Shown: positions 10,301-19,190 of the stretch, one piece after another
Layout of the letters: every line of letters starts with the position of its first letter
Numbering within the stretch: position 1 is the stretch's first letter
From: Xanthobacteraceae bacterium
GTDB lineage: Bacteria > Pseudomonadota > Alphaproteobacteria > Rhizobiales > Xanthobacteraceae
Assembly (NCBI GenBank): GCA_022841625.1
Contig: JALHRD010000012.1
Span: 84,606-148,605, forward strand
DNA length: 64,000 nucleotides
Direction: 5' to 3'
Notes under the pieces: model-generated
What the model saw: the letters and a program-made list of their open reading frames with translations, nothing else
The model's database searches: none
What the model was told of the DNA's origin: nothing
Position numbers and translations under genes: made by a program

Positions 10301-10790
10301 GTCGGATGGCGTCCAACAGTTGCTTTTGCTGGGTCTCGTCGAGCACCTGGAAGCGCGCTGCGACGTCGGCCTCGAAGGGAAATTGCTGGAGTAGCTGGGT
10401 GCAGAAGGCGTGGATCGTCTGCACCTTCAGGCCACCTGGCGTCTCCAGCGCTTTCGCGAACAGCTTGCGCGCCTGGGCGAGGCGCTTGGAGTCGACGCGC
10501 TGCACGCCGGTCTTGCGGATGTCTTGGGTAAGCGCGGCATCGTCAAGCGTGGTCCAGCCGGCGAGCCGTTCGAACACCCGATTGGCCATATTGGCGGCTG
10601 CTGCCTTGGTATAAGTGAGGCAGAGAATTTTCGCGGGGTCGGTCCCGTCGAGCAGCAAACGAATGACGCGTTGCGCCAGCACGTAGGTTTTGCCGGAACC
10701 GGCATTGGCCGAAACCCAGGCCGATGCCGCGGGGTCGGACGCCTGGTGCTGTACTGCCAGGACCGCATCGGGAATGACGCGCTCGTTCAT
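7329..10790 (-). CDS. addA: AddA, helicase-nuclease subunit of the AddAB recombination complex
   Basis: This 1153-residue protein is a UvrD-type helicase with a C-terminal RecB-like nuclease. Walker A is seen in SANAGSGKTYVLAQR near the N-terminus, Walker B in LLIDEAQDTSPEQW, the SF1 motif VGDDKQSIFSFQGAD, and motif V/VI MTVHGAKGLEAPIV with YVAMTRAANRLV. The nuclease core is LIADYKTNRG close to the C-terminus. AddAB processes double-strand ends for RecA loading. The ATG overlaps the addB stop (ATGA), so translation is probably coupled. A longer frame upstream of 10790 is inside addB and is not needed. Confidence 0.96.
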   Translation of the reverse strand: MNERVIPDAVLAVQHQASDPAASAWVSANAGSGKTYVLAQRVIRLLLDGTDPAKILCLTYTKAAAANMANRVFERLAGWTTLDDAALTQDIRKTGVQRVDSKRLAQARKLFAKALETPGGLKVQTIHAFCTQLLQQFPFEADVAARFQVLDETQQKQLLDAIRRDVLLAAAAQPDSPEGRALTSIIALTDDFAFQLALTEAIHQRDAIAAWVAEAGTVDAALAELSRALGIAPDDSLERVKSELFDNALLTPTERRALIAILAQGSKTDREQAERLTRLQSTADTERQAVLLSIFCTAAGTPKASIVTKGLRDSHPVLCRRFLDEQERVCAMLERQRAIIARTRTAALLTLANAAIQRYRIEKEARGVLDYDDLIAKTRALLTRVSAAWVHYKLDLGIDHLLIDEAQDTSPEQWTIIEHLVSEFAAGAGARGTLRRSVFAVGDDKQSIFSFQGADPRAFDEKQRSFRQKFKAAAIDWRDVRLAYSFRSNDSVLTAVEHVFAEQSVFHSVTADQGGISAHLALPDAAPGFIEVWPLIEAEKREPVQPWDAPFDRTAATSPRVKLARQIAKAVRGWIDRREPVGTGTERHAVRPGDILVLVRQRGPLFEAIIRALKNEAVDVAGADRLVLTEHIAVMDLLALADAVLLPEDDLALATILKSPLFGLTEDELFALAWDRAGNLRSTLLERRPEIAARLDAIAHDAQRLTPFAFYAKLLGADRARKRFLARLGPEANDVIDEFLNLALIYESRETHSLQGFVAWMRTASAEIKRDMEIARDEVRVMTVHGAKGLEAPIVILADTTTDPQGPIHHQPRLLELQSKEAVPGAPRPLIWMPSKREDTKPINAARMAASADAVDEYRRLLYVAMTRAANRLVICGAVGQKKLHEGCWYDLIVKALAQHCTEEPADFGEGTVLRYRKTPAGPEVLSPFTTAPEPAPAPERPAWLSRAAPSTGAPAAPLSPSQLYDQTGPIAPSYDAARRQAMARGVVMHRLLQSLPGVAPGQRAQAARRFLASRHQNLGSDESDDLVRKALRVIEHPDFVALFADGSAAEVPIVGRVDYGGRSHSVAGVVDRLVVTQDIILIADYKTNRGPPRTHDAVPAGYVAQLALYRAVLTRLYPGKPVRAALIWTEVPDLMEISAAAMDAALIAVSSA

Positions 10791-13700
10791 TCCGTATCCC
10801 CGCCGTCCTCGTCCGCGCCGCCGGTTAGCGACCATTCCCGGACGCGTGCGAGATGATCGTAGTCGCCGCCGCCGCGCCGCAGGAACATCGGGCGCTCCTT
10901 CGAAAGATAGCCGACAGATTCGTCGTCGAAGCGCGTCACGAGCCTGGTGAGTTGGCACAGGGCTTCGTCCGCGGCCATGTCAGGTGTGCCGTCGTCGAAC
11001 TTGATCGACCGGGCGGTGCCTGGCGGCTCGCCGCCGCGGAGCGCCACATACAGAAACTCCGCAATCGATGCGCCCTTTGGAATCCCGGCGAATTGTCCGG
11101 CGCGCAGGATCGCACCTTCGAGCGGGAGTTGCGGCGTGAGGCCGGACGATACCTGCCGGTCGGTTGGTGGCCGACCGGTCTTGTAGTCAAGAATGGCATA
11201 ACGGCCATCGCGCAGATGTTCGATGCGGTCAGCGCGGGCGCGCAATGTGAAGCTGCGCGCGCCAATGGGAATGTCCAGGCGCGCACCGATCTCCGCGTCA
11301 ATGGCGGCGAGGTTGGCGCGTCTTTGTGCGTCGAATTTGGCAAACCAGTGCGCAATGCGCCGGTAGCGCGGCCACCAGAACGCTTTCGCCTCCGGAAAAT
11401 CCTCAAGTGTGGCGAATGCCTTCTCTCCGAGCCTGATCAGTTCGTCGGCGGCGTCTTTGGGCGGGGCGGCCTTGAACAGGGACGTGAATCCTGCGATGGC
11501 GTTGTGGATCACGATCCCGCGGTCGCGGGCGCCCGGCGGGGTGTCGACCATATCGAGCGGCTGAACGCGCAAAATGTGCCGCGCGTAGATCGAATAGGGA
11601 TCGCGCAGCCAGGTCTCGATATCGGTGACGGACAGTGCGGTTGGTCGTGCATCGCGCATTGGCTTCGGTTCGGGTCGCGCTATCGGGTTCGGCGGTGCGG
11701 CCGGTCGGTCGAGCGCACGGGCCCAGCCGAGATAGGTTTCTCCACGCTTGCGCGCGGCGTCCCAGCGCGCGGGGCCGGCGACCGCTGCCAGCCGTTGGAT
11801 GAAGCGCGACGGCACCGTTGGCGCTCCGGAAAGCTTCGTTGGATAGGAGAGCATGACTTCGTTCGCGCCAAGCATCTGCGCGAAGTCATGGGCCGAGAGT
11901 GAAATCCGGCGCTCCGGAAGGTCGAGGCCGAGATCACGGCGCATCGGTCGGCTGAGCCAGGGGTCGCTGCGCGTTTCCGGCGGCCAGATGCTCTCGACCA
12001 AGCCGCCAAGCACCACGCGATCGATGGTTTGAAGGCGCGCTTCGAGCAATCCGTAGATGCGTATTCTTACGCCGGGTCGGTCCGGTCGGCGGACCGATCG
12101 CTCGGCAATGATCGCGCGGAACAGTTCGGGATAGTCGGAGGCGGCGACGGCATCCGCGTCGCGTGCATTGTCGGCGATATCATTGAACGCCTGATCGAGT
12201 GCGCTGCCATCGGAACCAGTGAAAGCGATCCCGCCGACGATACCCTCGGTGGACAGCGAGTCGATCACGCTGCGATGCGCGGCCGCAAGTACGGCCAGCG
12301 GCTGGCGGGTTTTCGCAAACGATTCAAGCGGCGCAAGCGCGGCGGCTATGCTTTCGACCAAGTCGGTGGCGCGTTGCAGTTGATCGGGCGTTAGCCGCGC
12401 GCGCGGATCGGCACGATGCAGATTCGAAAAATTATGACGAAATGTTTTGAGCGCGCGTGTGAGGCCGACGGTTCCAGGCTTCGGGCGCGGACCGCGCAGC
12501 ACGGCCTGTTCGAGCACCGCAATGGCCTGCGTATGCACACCGGCCGGCGCTGCAAGCCGGAGCAGTGCGTGTTTGAGCAGCGCAAGCAGCGTGTTCGGCG
12601 CAAGGCCCGCGAGTGCCGCCTCGGCGGTAAGCCGCGCGAAAATGCCAGCTGGGGCGTCGACCAGCGAATCGCCGGCGGAGTCGTCGACCGTGACGTCCCA
12701 GCGCTCCAGCGCCGCCAACACGCGGCGCGCGAGAGCGCGATCCGGTGTGACCAGTGCCGCGGTCCTGCCATCGACTTCAAGGACCTCACGGAGCGCGACA
12801 GCAATCGCCAGCGCCTCTTCTTCCGCATTCGCGGCGGCAAGGACCACAACCTGGCTCAATGCCGAGTCGATTGGGAGTCGGCGATGCGCGAGGTCTCGCC
12901 ATTGGTCGGTCCTTCCAGCGGGACGCATCACTTCCGACACGACGGACTCTCGGCCGTGCGCGGCCGGCTCCGCGATCGCGCGCACCTCGGTGCGGGCGAT
13001 GCCGATATGACGGAGCAGCGCCTGCATGGAAAATTGCGGGTGGCCAATCGCCGGCGCAATCGTCTCACGGCCTTGTGGGTCGCGCTGGCCGGCGATTTCG
13101 TCCCAGGACGCTTCGTCGAGATCGACATCGAGGCCAGGCAGCACCACGGCACCATGCGGAAGCTTGGCGATGGTCGCGATCAGGGCGGCGGTTGCCGGCA
13201 TTGAGCCTGTTGAGCCCGCGGCAATCACCGGGCCGCCGGTACTGGCCGCCAGCCGCTTGGCTTCGGCGGCAATCAGGAGGTCGCGCCGTTCGGCGGGTTC
13301 GATTCGGCCGCGCTCTGCGAGGATCTTCGGCCAAGCCTCGCGCACGATTTCGTTCAGAAATCGTAACGTAAGCTGCCAATAGGCGTCGTGCTCATCGGGT
13401 ACGAGCGTGTCAAGCCGATCCCAGGACACTTGGCGCGTGGTCATGTCGTCCATCAGGCGCGCCAGCGCATCGGCAAGCGCCAGTGCCGATGCCGGGTTAT
13501 TCGCAACCAGAGGCGCATTTCCGTCCCGGTGAATCGCTTCGGAGGCTGCCCATTTGCTGACGAGCTGCGCCAGCAAGAGGCGGCGCTCGAGCCCGCCCAG
13601 CGCGTCCTTGCATTCGATCGCGGCAGGATTGGCGAGGTCTGCGAAGACCAGTTCATCCTCGTCGATATCGCCAAGTGGTACGATGCGTGGCAGGATTGCG

Positions 13701-13906
13701 GCATTGGTTCCGGTCACGGCGAGAAAGCTATCGCGGGCGAGCCGGCAGGCGCGGCGTGTCGGCAGATAGAGCGTGGCGGATGCGAGCGCCAACGGGTCGT
13801 CGCGGTCGCGAAAGCCATCGATCAACGCCCCGTTGCGGAGCGCAGCGATCAACGTCGGCACGAATGGCGCCGATGCGGGAATGGTGAAGACGCGAGGCGT
13901 GATCAT
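10787..13906 (-). CDS. addB: AddB, nuclease/inactivated-helicase subunit of AddAB
   Basis: This is a 1039-residue partner of AddA. The N-terminal part (ATLYLPTRRACRLARD) replaces the Walker region of a true helicase, as in alphaproteobacterial AddB. The C-terminal nuclease core is ILDYKTGRPPTDRQ. I do not see the cluster of cysteines that holds the Fe-S centre of Bacillus AddB. The start is taken as the ATG giving MITPRVFTIPASAPF, the usual N-terminus; a GTG at 13948 would add 14 residues and lies 9 bases after the preceding gene. Neither start has a clear ribosome site. The stop overlaps the addA start. Confidence 0.94.
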   Translation of the reverse strand: MITPRVFTIPASAPFVPTLIAALRNGALIDGFRDRDDPLALASATLYLPTRRACRLARDSFLAVTGTNAAILPRIVPLGDIDEDELVFADLANPAAIECKDALGGLERRLLLAQLVSKWAASEAIHRDGNAPLVANNPASALALADALARLMDDMTTRQVSWDRLDTLVPDEHDAYWQLTLRFLNEIVREAWPKILAERGRIEPAERRDLLIAAEAKRLAASTGGPVIAAGSTGSMPATAALIATIAKLPHGAVVLPGLDVDLDEASWDEIAGQRDPQGRETIAPAIGHPQFSMQALLRHIGIARTEVRAIAEPAAHGRESVVSEVMRPAGRTDQWRDLAHRRLPIDSALSQVVVLAAANAEEEALAIAVALREVLEVDGRTAALVTPDRALARRVLAALERWDVTVDDSAGDSLVDAPAGIFARLTAEAALAGLAPNTLLALLKHALLRLAAPAGVHTQAIAVLEQAVLRGPRPKPGTVGLTRALKTFRHNFSNLHRADPRARLTPDQLQRATDLVESIAAALAPLESFAKTRQPLAVLAAAHRSVIDSLSTEGIVGGIAFTGSDGSALDQAFNDIADNARDADAVAASDYPELFRAIIAERSVRRPDRPGVRIRIYGLLEARLQTIDRVVLGGLVESIWPPETRSDPWLSRPMRRDLGLDLPERRISLSAHDFAQMLGANEVMLSYPTKLSGAPTVPSRFIQRLAAVAGPARWDAARKRGETYLGWARALDRPAAPPNPIARPEPKPMRDARPTALSVTDIETWLRDPYSIYARHILRVQPLDMVDTPPGARDRGIVIHNAIAGFTSLFKAAPPKDAADELIRLGEKAFATLEDFPEAKAFWWPRYRRIAHWFAKFDAQRRANLAAIDAEIGARLDIPIGARSFTLRARADRIEHLRDGRYAILDYKTGRPPTDRQVSSGLTPQLPLEGAILRAGQFAGIPKGASIAEFLYVALRGGEPPGTARSIKFDDGTPDMAADEALCQLTRLVTRFDDESVGYLSKERPMFLRRGGGDYDHLARVREWSLTGGADEDGGDTE

Positions 13907-13957
13907 GATGGCGACGACCGGATCATCGGACTTCGCGGATCGCGGCACAATGCCAAA

Positions 13958-14749
13958 TTACGTCACGTTTGCGGTCAGTATGGCATCGGCGGCGGCGACG
14001 GCGTCGGGGGTGCCGACATGCATCCAGGTGCCTTCGAGACGCAATCCGTGTAGTCGGCCGCGGGCAGCGGCGCGGTCGAACAGCGGTGACATTGACGATG
14101 GTCCAGGCGCAATACCGGCAAAGAACGCTGGCACCAGGATCGCGGTGCCGGCATAGACGAAAGGCACCACATCGCGCTCGCCGCGCCGCTTCAATTGCCC
14201 GTCGGCTGCCATCGAAAAATCACCACGGCCGGAATAGCCGGTGGCGGTCGCGGTTGGCGCCATCAGGAGCAGCGCGTCCATGCGCGCCGGATCAAAGGCT
14301 GCGGCGAGGCGGGAGAAATTGGGCCTCACGCCGTCGATCCAGATGGTGTCGGAATTGACCAAGAAGAATGGCCCGCCGCCGAGCTGCGGCATGGCCTTGA
14401 TCGGGCCGCCACCGGTCCCGAGCAATTCGGCGCGTTCATCGGAAATCACGATGCGCGGGGTCTTGCGTCCAGCCAAATGGTGCTCGATCTGGTCGGCAAG
14501 GTAATGCACGTTCACCACCGCGCGCGTCACGCCAGCCACAGCCAGCCGATCGAGAACATGATCGATCAGAGGCTTGCCACCAACTTTGACCAGCGGCTTG
14601 GGATATTGGTCATCGTAAGCCCGCATGCGTGTGCCGAGTCCGGCCGCCATTACCATTGCTACAGCGGGTCTTGCGTCACCCAGAGCGGCTTTGCGGTCTT
14701 GCTTCGGCATCGGCGGTTCCAAAATCGCCCAATCGGTGCGGCCGATCAC
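13958..14749 (-). CDS. murU: Nucleotidyltransferase, probable MurNAc-1-phosphate uridylyltransferase
   Basis: This 263-residue sugar-nucleotidyltransferase has the signature MVMAAGLGTRM followed by PKPLVKVGGKPLIDHVLD. The metal-binding Asp is in VNSDTIW. It follows a gene whose second half is an AmgK-type sugar kinase, so it is most likely MurU, which makes UDP-MurNAc in cell-wall recycling. A generic MobA/RfbA-type transferase is the alternative. The GTG start overlaps the upstream stop in a GTGA arrangement; an ATG at 14710 is a possible shorter start and would still include the whole domain. Confidence 0.8.
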   Translation of the reverse strand: MIGRTDWAILEPPMPKQDRKAALGDARPAVAMVMAAGLGTRMRAYDDQYPKPLVKVGGKPLIDHVLDRLAVAGVTRAVVNVHYLADQIEHHLAGRKTPRIVISDERAELLGTGGGPIKAMPQLGGGPFFLVNSDTIWIDGVRPNFSRLAAAFDPARMDALLLMAPTATATGYSGRGDFSMAADGQLKRRGERDVVPFVYAGTAILVPAFFAGIAPGPSSMSPLFDRAAARGRLHGLRLEGTWMHVGTPDAVAAADAILTANVT

Positions 14750-16284
14750 GCGGGGTCCATGTCCGGCAGATTGCGGCTATACCATTCGTTCAACGCCGCG
14801 AGCGCGGGATGCGCCAGCGAACGCTGCAAGTAACCTGCTATCCGCGGAATGTGACGCAGATAGTGAGGCTTGCCATCGCGAATGTCGAGGCGCGCAAATA
14901 TGCCAAGGATCTTGCTCGCGCGCTGCGCTGCCAGCGTGACATAGGTGCGGATGAATGCGCCGCCGTCGAAATTGCTATCGGCCGCGCGGCGTTGCCGTAC
15001 ATAACGGCTGAGCAGCGCCAGCTCCATTGCTTCGGGCACATCGACGCGCGCATCCTGCAGCAGCGAGGCGAGGTCGTAGGCTGGCGGTCCCATCATCGCG
15101 TCCTGGAAATCAAGGATACCAAGCCGCGCAATATCCTGGCGGTCGGGCAGCCATAAAAGATTGGGCGAATGAAAGTCACGCAGGATCCAGGTCGGCGGCA
15201 TTTCGAGTATCGGCTGAAGCGCCGCGCGCCAGAGCTCGAAAAATTCATCGCGCGCAGTGTCGGTCACGGTCATGCCGCGCTTGGGCAGATACCATTCGAG
15301 CAGGAGTTCGACCTCGATTAGCAGCGCATCCATATCGTAGGGTGGGAGATGGTGTTCAACATGCGGTGCGATCGGCAGCACCGCCGGCAGCGACTTGCCG
15401 TGCAGGGCAAGCAACGCTTCGACCGCGACCTCGTAGCGTTCAACGATCGGGTGAGGCGGTTCGCCCTCGACCACGCCCTCGCTTCCAAGATCCTCGATGA
15501 TGAGCAGGCCTTGCTGGAGGTCGGCGTGTTGGATGTCCGGCGCGGACAAGCCTTGTGCGCGCAGCGCCCTGGCCATCGCAACAAACGGCGCTACCGATTC
15601 GGCGAGATGCGCGATCTGGCTGTAGGGCTTGCCGTCGCGCACTGGCGGGCCGTCCGGCCGCCGCGGCGAATCCATCAGGATTGAACTTTGGTTGCCAAGG
15701 ATCAGACGGTGGTATCGGCGCGTTGAAGCGTCGCCCGGCATGCGCTCGCGCGTCGCCTCGCTCAGGCCTGCCTCGGCGATGAAGTGACGCACCGAAGCGA
15801 TGCGGTCGACCCGCGCGGCAAACGCGCCGTAGCCGGTTACGCGCGCGTGCCGGAACTCTGGATTGGATTTAGGTGTGAGTGTCAGGGCCACGTCGATGCG
15901 GTTGGCCGGCAGGAAGCCCGCGGCGCGATCGGGCCATTCCACCATGACCACCGCGCCTTCGGGCAAATCGTCGAAACCGAGTTCGGCGAGTTCCGCTGAC
16001 CCCGATACCCGAAAAAGATCGGCATGCACCACCGGAAAGCGCGGCAGATCGTAGATCTGCATCAGCGTGAAGGTGGGGCTTGGCACCTCGATCGTCTGGT
16101 CGCCTGCGAGATAGCGGATCAGCGCGCGTGCAAAAGTGGTCTTGCCGGCACCGAGATCGCCCGACAAGGTCAACACATCGCCCGGCTCAAGGGCGGATGC
16201 GACATCGACCATCAATCTTATGGTGGCGTGCTCGTCAGGTAACACCGCTGTGAAGCTTGCGCCCCCTGCCGTGGTCAACAGCAT
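14746..16284 (-). CDS. TsaE / AmgK-type phosphotransferase fusion protein
   Basis: This is a 512-residue two-domain protein. Residues ~1-150 are TsaE, the ATPase of the tRNA t6A37 threonylcarbamoyl complex, with Walker A SGDLGAGKTTFARAL, SPTFTLMQIYD, HADLFR and VMVEWPDRA. Residues ~165-510 are an aminoglycoside-phosphotransferase fold like AmgK (MurNAc/GlcNAc anomeric kinase), with the catalytic loop LRDFHSPNLLW and the metal Asp in GILDFQDAMMGP. No stop or internal start suggests two separate genes. The fusion is known in Rhizobiales annotation. With murU directly behind it (overlapping), the kinase half probably feeds MurNAc-1-phosphate to MurU. Confidence 0.92.
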   Translation of the reverse strand: MLLTTAGGASFTAVLPDEHATIRLMVDVASALEPGDVLTLSGDLGAGKTTFARALIRYLAGDQTIEVPSPTFTLMQIYDLPRFPVVHADLFRVSGSAELAELGFDDLPEGAVVMVEWPDRAAGFLPANRIDVALTLTPKSNPEFRHARVTGYGAFAARVDRIASVRHFIAEAGLSEATRERMPGDASTRRYHRLILGNQSSILMDSPRRPDGPPVRDGKPYSQIAHLAESVAPFVAMARALRAQGLSAPDIQHADLQQGLLIIEDLGSEGVVEGEPPHPIVERYEVAVEALLALHGKSLPAVLPIAPHVEHHLPPYDMDALLIEVELLLEWYLPKRGMTVTDTARDEFFELWRAALQPILEMPPTWILRDFHSPNLLWLPDRQDIARLGILDFQDAMMGPPAYDLASLLQDARVDVPEAMELALLSRYVRQRRAADSNFDGGAFIRTYVTLAAQRASKILGIFARLDIRDGKPHYLRHIPRIAGYLQRSLAHPALAALNEWYSRNLPDMDPA

Positions 16285-16527
16285 GAAGGCACCAAACGCT
16301 TCAAATTGACGCGTTTGCGAGACCGTCCGGGTGTGGTCATTCGATCACGGGTCAATTGAACGTCCTTTTTGTCCGGTCAAGACGCGATACCGGAATAGCC
16401 AGGTTGTCATATGGCAGCGTAACGGTCCCGGACGGCCGGGAAAAGCGGTACTGGAATGCGTCGAAAGCTGGCATAACGAGTGGGCCATGCCCGTCGGCTG
16501 CCCCGGGGTCAAGAGTGGAACAACGCC
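16285..16527. promoter_or_regulatory. Divergent intergenic region
   Basis: This 243-base region separates the minus-strand tsaE-amgK gene from the plus-strand Bug gene, so it should hold promoters in both directions. I do not see a convincing sigma-70 box pair or an operator palindrome. In-frame starts for the Bug gene before 16528 fall in this stretch but lack a signal-peptide N-terminus. Confidence 0.35.
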
Positions 16528-17508
16528 ATGAAGATTCAGCGCCGCCAACTCTTGAAAATCGCAGCCGGTGCCGTCGCGCTGCCGGCCGTTTGTCGCGTGT
16601 CATGGGCGCAGGCCTATCCGTCGCGGCCGATCCGGATGAATGTCGGCTTCCCACCCGGCGGCGCAGCCGACATCGTTGCACGGGTCGTGGGTCAAGCGCT
16701 GTCGGTGCGGCTTGGTCAGCCGGTCGTCATCGAAAACAGACCGGGCGCCGGCGGCAATGTTGCCGGCGAAGCCACCGCCAAGGCGGCGCCCGACGGTTAC
16801 ACAATCATGCATGGCCCCGACAATCTGTTCATAGCCAATCCTCATCTTTACGCCAAGATGTCGTTTGACCCGCTGAAAGATCTTGCGCCGGTGGCGAGCC
16901 TGATTTCCAACCAGCTTGTGTTGGCGGTCCATCCGTCGGTTCCAGCCAATAACCTACGTGAATTTGTGGAACTAGCGCGCAAGACCAAGCCGCCACTGTT
17001 TTACGCATCGATAGGAAACGGCAGCCAGCACCATCTGGCAATGGAAATCCTCAAGCAGCATGTCGGCATCGATCTGACCCATGTGCCTTACCGCGGCGGC
17101 GGTCCGGCCGGCATTGCGTTGCTGGCCGGTGACATTTCCGCGATGTTCGGCGCGGGCTCGCTGGTGCCGACCATTCAGTCCGGCAAAGTGCGGGGGCTTG
17201 CCGCTTCGGGCGCCCAGCGCTTTCCGCTGATGCCGGAACTCCCCACCATCGGCGAAATCTATCCCGGATACGAAGTGCTGATTTGGCACGGCCTTTTTGC
17301 GCCGGTCGGCGTCCCCCTGCCGATCATGGAACGGTTGCGCGCCGAGGTCATTGCCGTGCTTAAGGACCCGGATGTGATCAAGCGACTTGGCACCTCTGGG
17401 TCGGGCGAGCCCTACTTCACGACGCCGGAGGAATTCAATGCGCGGATCCGCGGCGACAACGAAAAATACGGCAAAGTGATCCGGGCTATTGGCGCGAAGC
17501 TGGATTGA
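16528..17508 (+). CDS. TctC/Bug-family periplasmic solute-binding protein (Tat-like signal)
   Basis: This 326-residue protein belongs to the tripartite tricarboxylate transporter receptor family. The mature part starts near AQAYPSRPIRMNVGFPPGGAADIVAR, with the family motifs VVIENRPGAGGNVAG and VPYRGGGPAGIALLAGD. The signal peptide carries RRQLLK ahead of a hydrophobic stretch, resembling a twin-arginine signal, whereas the other Bug proteins here have plain Sec-type signals. No TctA/TctB membrane partners are in the window, so it is an orphan receptor. The next gene is an FMN oxidase, which suggests that a hydroxy acid or its product may be the ligand, but this is inference. Confidence 0.88.
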   Translation: MKIQRRQLLKIAAGAVALPAVCRVSWAQAYPSRPIRMNVGFPPGGAADIVARVVGQALSVRLGQPVVIENRPGAGGNVAGEATAKAAPDGYTIMHGPDNLFIANPHLYAKMSFDPLKDLAPVASLISNQLVLAVHPSVPANNLREFVELARKTKPPLFYASIGNGSQHHLAMEILKQHVGIDLTHVPYRGGGPAGIALLAGDISAMFGAGSLVPTIQSGKVRGLAASGAQRFPLMPELPTIGEIYPGYEVLIWHGLFAPVGVPLPIMERLRAEVIAVLKDPDVIKRLGTSGSGEPYFTTPEEFNARIRGDNEKYGKVIRAIGAKLD

Positions 17509-17588
17509 CGGCGGCCCACGCGGGCGATCATCATGTCGCTTCTTTCGGGGACGCGATCCCGCGCTCCCACAACGCCTCACCAGGTTTC

Positions 17589-18728
17589 ATGATGCAAGAA
17601 AAGACCGCTGCCTCCGCGCTGGCCTCAGTGCGCGTCGATACCGCCACGACCGACTTTTTGAATTTGCATGAAATCGTGGCCAAGGCGCGCCAGAATTTGA
17701 ACCAGAACCACTGGGATTATGTTGTCGGGGGCGCGGAAACCGAAACCACGTTGCGGCGCAACCGCATGGCGCTTGACTCGATTGCGTTCCGGCCGCGGGT
17801 GTTGCGCGATGTCAGCAAGGTCGACGCCTCGGTCGAGCGGTTCGGGCGCAGATTGCGCCTGCCGGTCATGCTGGCGCCGGTCGGCTCGCTTGAATGCTTT
17901 CACCCGGAGGCGGCGGCGGAGGTTGTGCGCGGCGCCCACGCATTTGGCGTTGCCCATATGCTCAGTTCGGTAACTGATCCGGGGCTTGAGAAAGTCGCGC
18001 AGGCGGCGCCCGATGCGCTGCGTATTTTCCAGCTCTATGTCCGCGGTGACGATGCCTTTGTCGACGATCATGTCGAGCGCGCGATCGCCAACGGTTATGC
18101 GGCATTCTGCTTTACCGTCGATACCGCGCATTACAGCCGGCGCGAACGCGATCTCGCCAAACGTTATCAGACCGCGGGCCGCCGCCGGGTCGAAGCCCGT
18201 TCATTTCAGATGGCGCTCGATTGGCGCACGGTGAAACGCATCAAGGATCGGTTCAAGATTCCGCTGGTCATCAAAGGCATTGCCACCGCCGAGGATGCCA
18301 AGATTGCCGTCGAGCATGGCTGCGACTGGATTTACGTCTCCAACCATGGTGGCCGGCAGCTCGATCACGGCCGCGGCTCATTGGACGTTCTGCCGGAGGT
18401 GGTGGACACCGTGGCGGGGCGCGCAAAGATCATGGTTGATGGCGGCATCAATCGCGGCACCGATGTCGTCAAGGCGATCGCCAGCGGCGCCGATCTGGTC
18501 GGCATGGGCCGCATGCAGTGCTATGCGCTGGCGGCGGCCGGACAGGCCGGTGTGGTGCGAATGCTTGAGCTGCTTGAGGACGAGGTGCAGCGCTGCTTGG
18601 GCCTTTTAGGCGCCGCCTCCATGGGAGAACTCGGCAGAACCTATCTGCACGCCGGCGCCCCGGTGGTGACCGCCCCGCACGTCCTAAGCGCGTTTCCGCT
18701 GCTCAAGATCGAAGATTGGCGCTACTGA
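17589..18728 (+). CDS. FMN-dependent alpha-hydroxy acid oxidase/dehydrogenase
   Basis: This 379-residue TIM-barrel flavoprotein is of the lactate/glycolate oxidase family. The catalytic His/Arg motif is in YVSNHGGRQLDHGRGSLDVLPEV, and the FMN phosphate site is MVDGGINRGTDVVKAIASGADLVGMGR. A double ATG is available (17589 and 17592); an AGG lies five bases before the first. A TTG at 17505 that overlaps the preceding stop would add 28 residues without similarity. The family oxidises 2-hydroxy acids to 2-keto acids; the substrate cannot be told from the sequence. It follows the Bug gene by 80 bases and is probably co-transcribed with it. Confidence 0.88.
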   Translation: MMQEKTAASALASVRVDTATTDFLNLHEIVAKARQNLNQNHWDYVVGGAETETTLRRNRMALDSIAFRPRVLRDVSKVDASVERFGRRLRLPVMLAPVGSLECFHPEAAAEVVRGAHAFGVAHMLSSVTDPGLEKVAQAAPDALRIFQLYVRGDDAFVDDHVERAIANGYAAFCFTVDTAHYSRRERDLAKRYQTAGRRRVEARSFQMALDWRTVKRIKDRFKIPLVIKGIATAEDAKIAVEHGCDWIYVSNHGGRQLDHGRGSLDVLPEVVDTVAGRAKIMVDGGINRGTDVVKAIASGADLVGMGRMQCYALAAAGQAGVVRMLELLEDEVQRCLGLLGAASMGELGRTYLHAGAPVVTAPHVLSAFPLLKIEDWRY

Positions 18729-18801
18729 TTTGTCCGCCCTGCAATCGCAAGGCCGTCGACCAGCGCATTTGCGGTGATCGGCGGCGTTGTCGTTTCGAAC
18801 A

Positions 18802-19065
18802 TTACGGACGGGCTTGGCCTCCTGGCTGGGTATTCCGCTTGGGGCCGCCGGCATCCCGCCGGATGGGCGGTTGGGTCCGCTGATCGCTTGCGCAGGCGCG
18901 CGGGTTCGTCCCGCACCTAAGCCGCTGCAACTGACCGCGGTCGACGGCCGGTTGATTGGCGCTGGTGTTGACGTTGGCGGTGATTTGCGCCGAACCGATG
19001 CTGATATTTGATGCGGTGGCGAGGGCGACGAAGGCTGCGAAGATTACGGTTTTCACGGGATGCAT
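18802..19065 (-). CDS. Possible small secreted protein
   Basis: This 87-residue ORF starts MHPVKTVIFAAFVALATAS, a good Sec signal peptide with likely cleavage after SAQ. A polar, Gln/Arg/Pro-rich tail without recognisable domain follows. No strong ribosome site precedes the ATG. It lies between the convergent ends of the FMN oxidase and the DivL-type kinase. It may be a real small exported protein or a chance frame; the signal peptide is the only argument for it. Confidence 0.4.
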   Translation of the reverse strand: MHPVKTVIFAAFVALATASNISIGSAQITANVNTSANQPAVDRGQLQRLRCGTNPRACASDQRTQPPIRRDAGGPKRNTQPGGQARP

Positions 19066-19190
19066 CCCGATGCTCTGATCTGGTTATGGGCGATTTCCCT
19101 CGCCCCGTGAATTCACCGTGCCAGAGGGTCCGGTCGCCCGATGTGATGACCGTCACAGCGATGACCGTCACAGAAATGCAGTTTTTGAAA

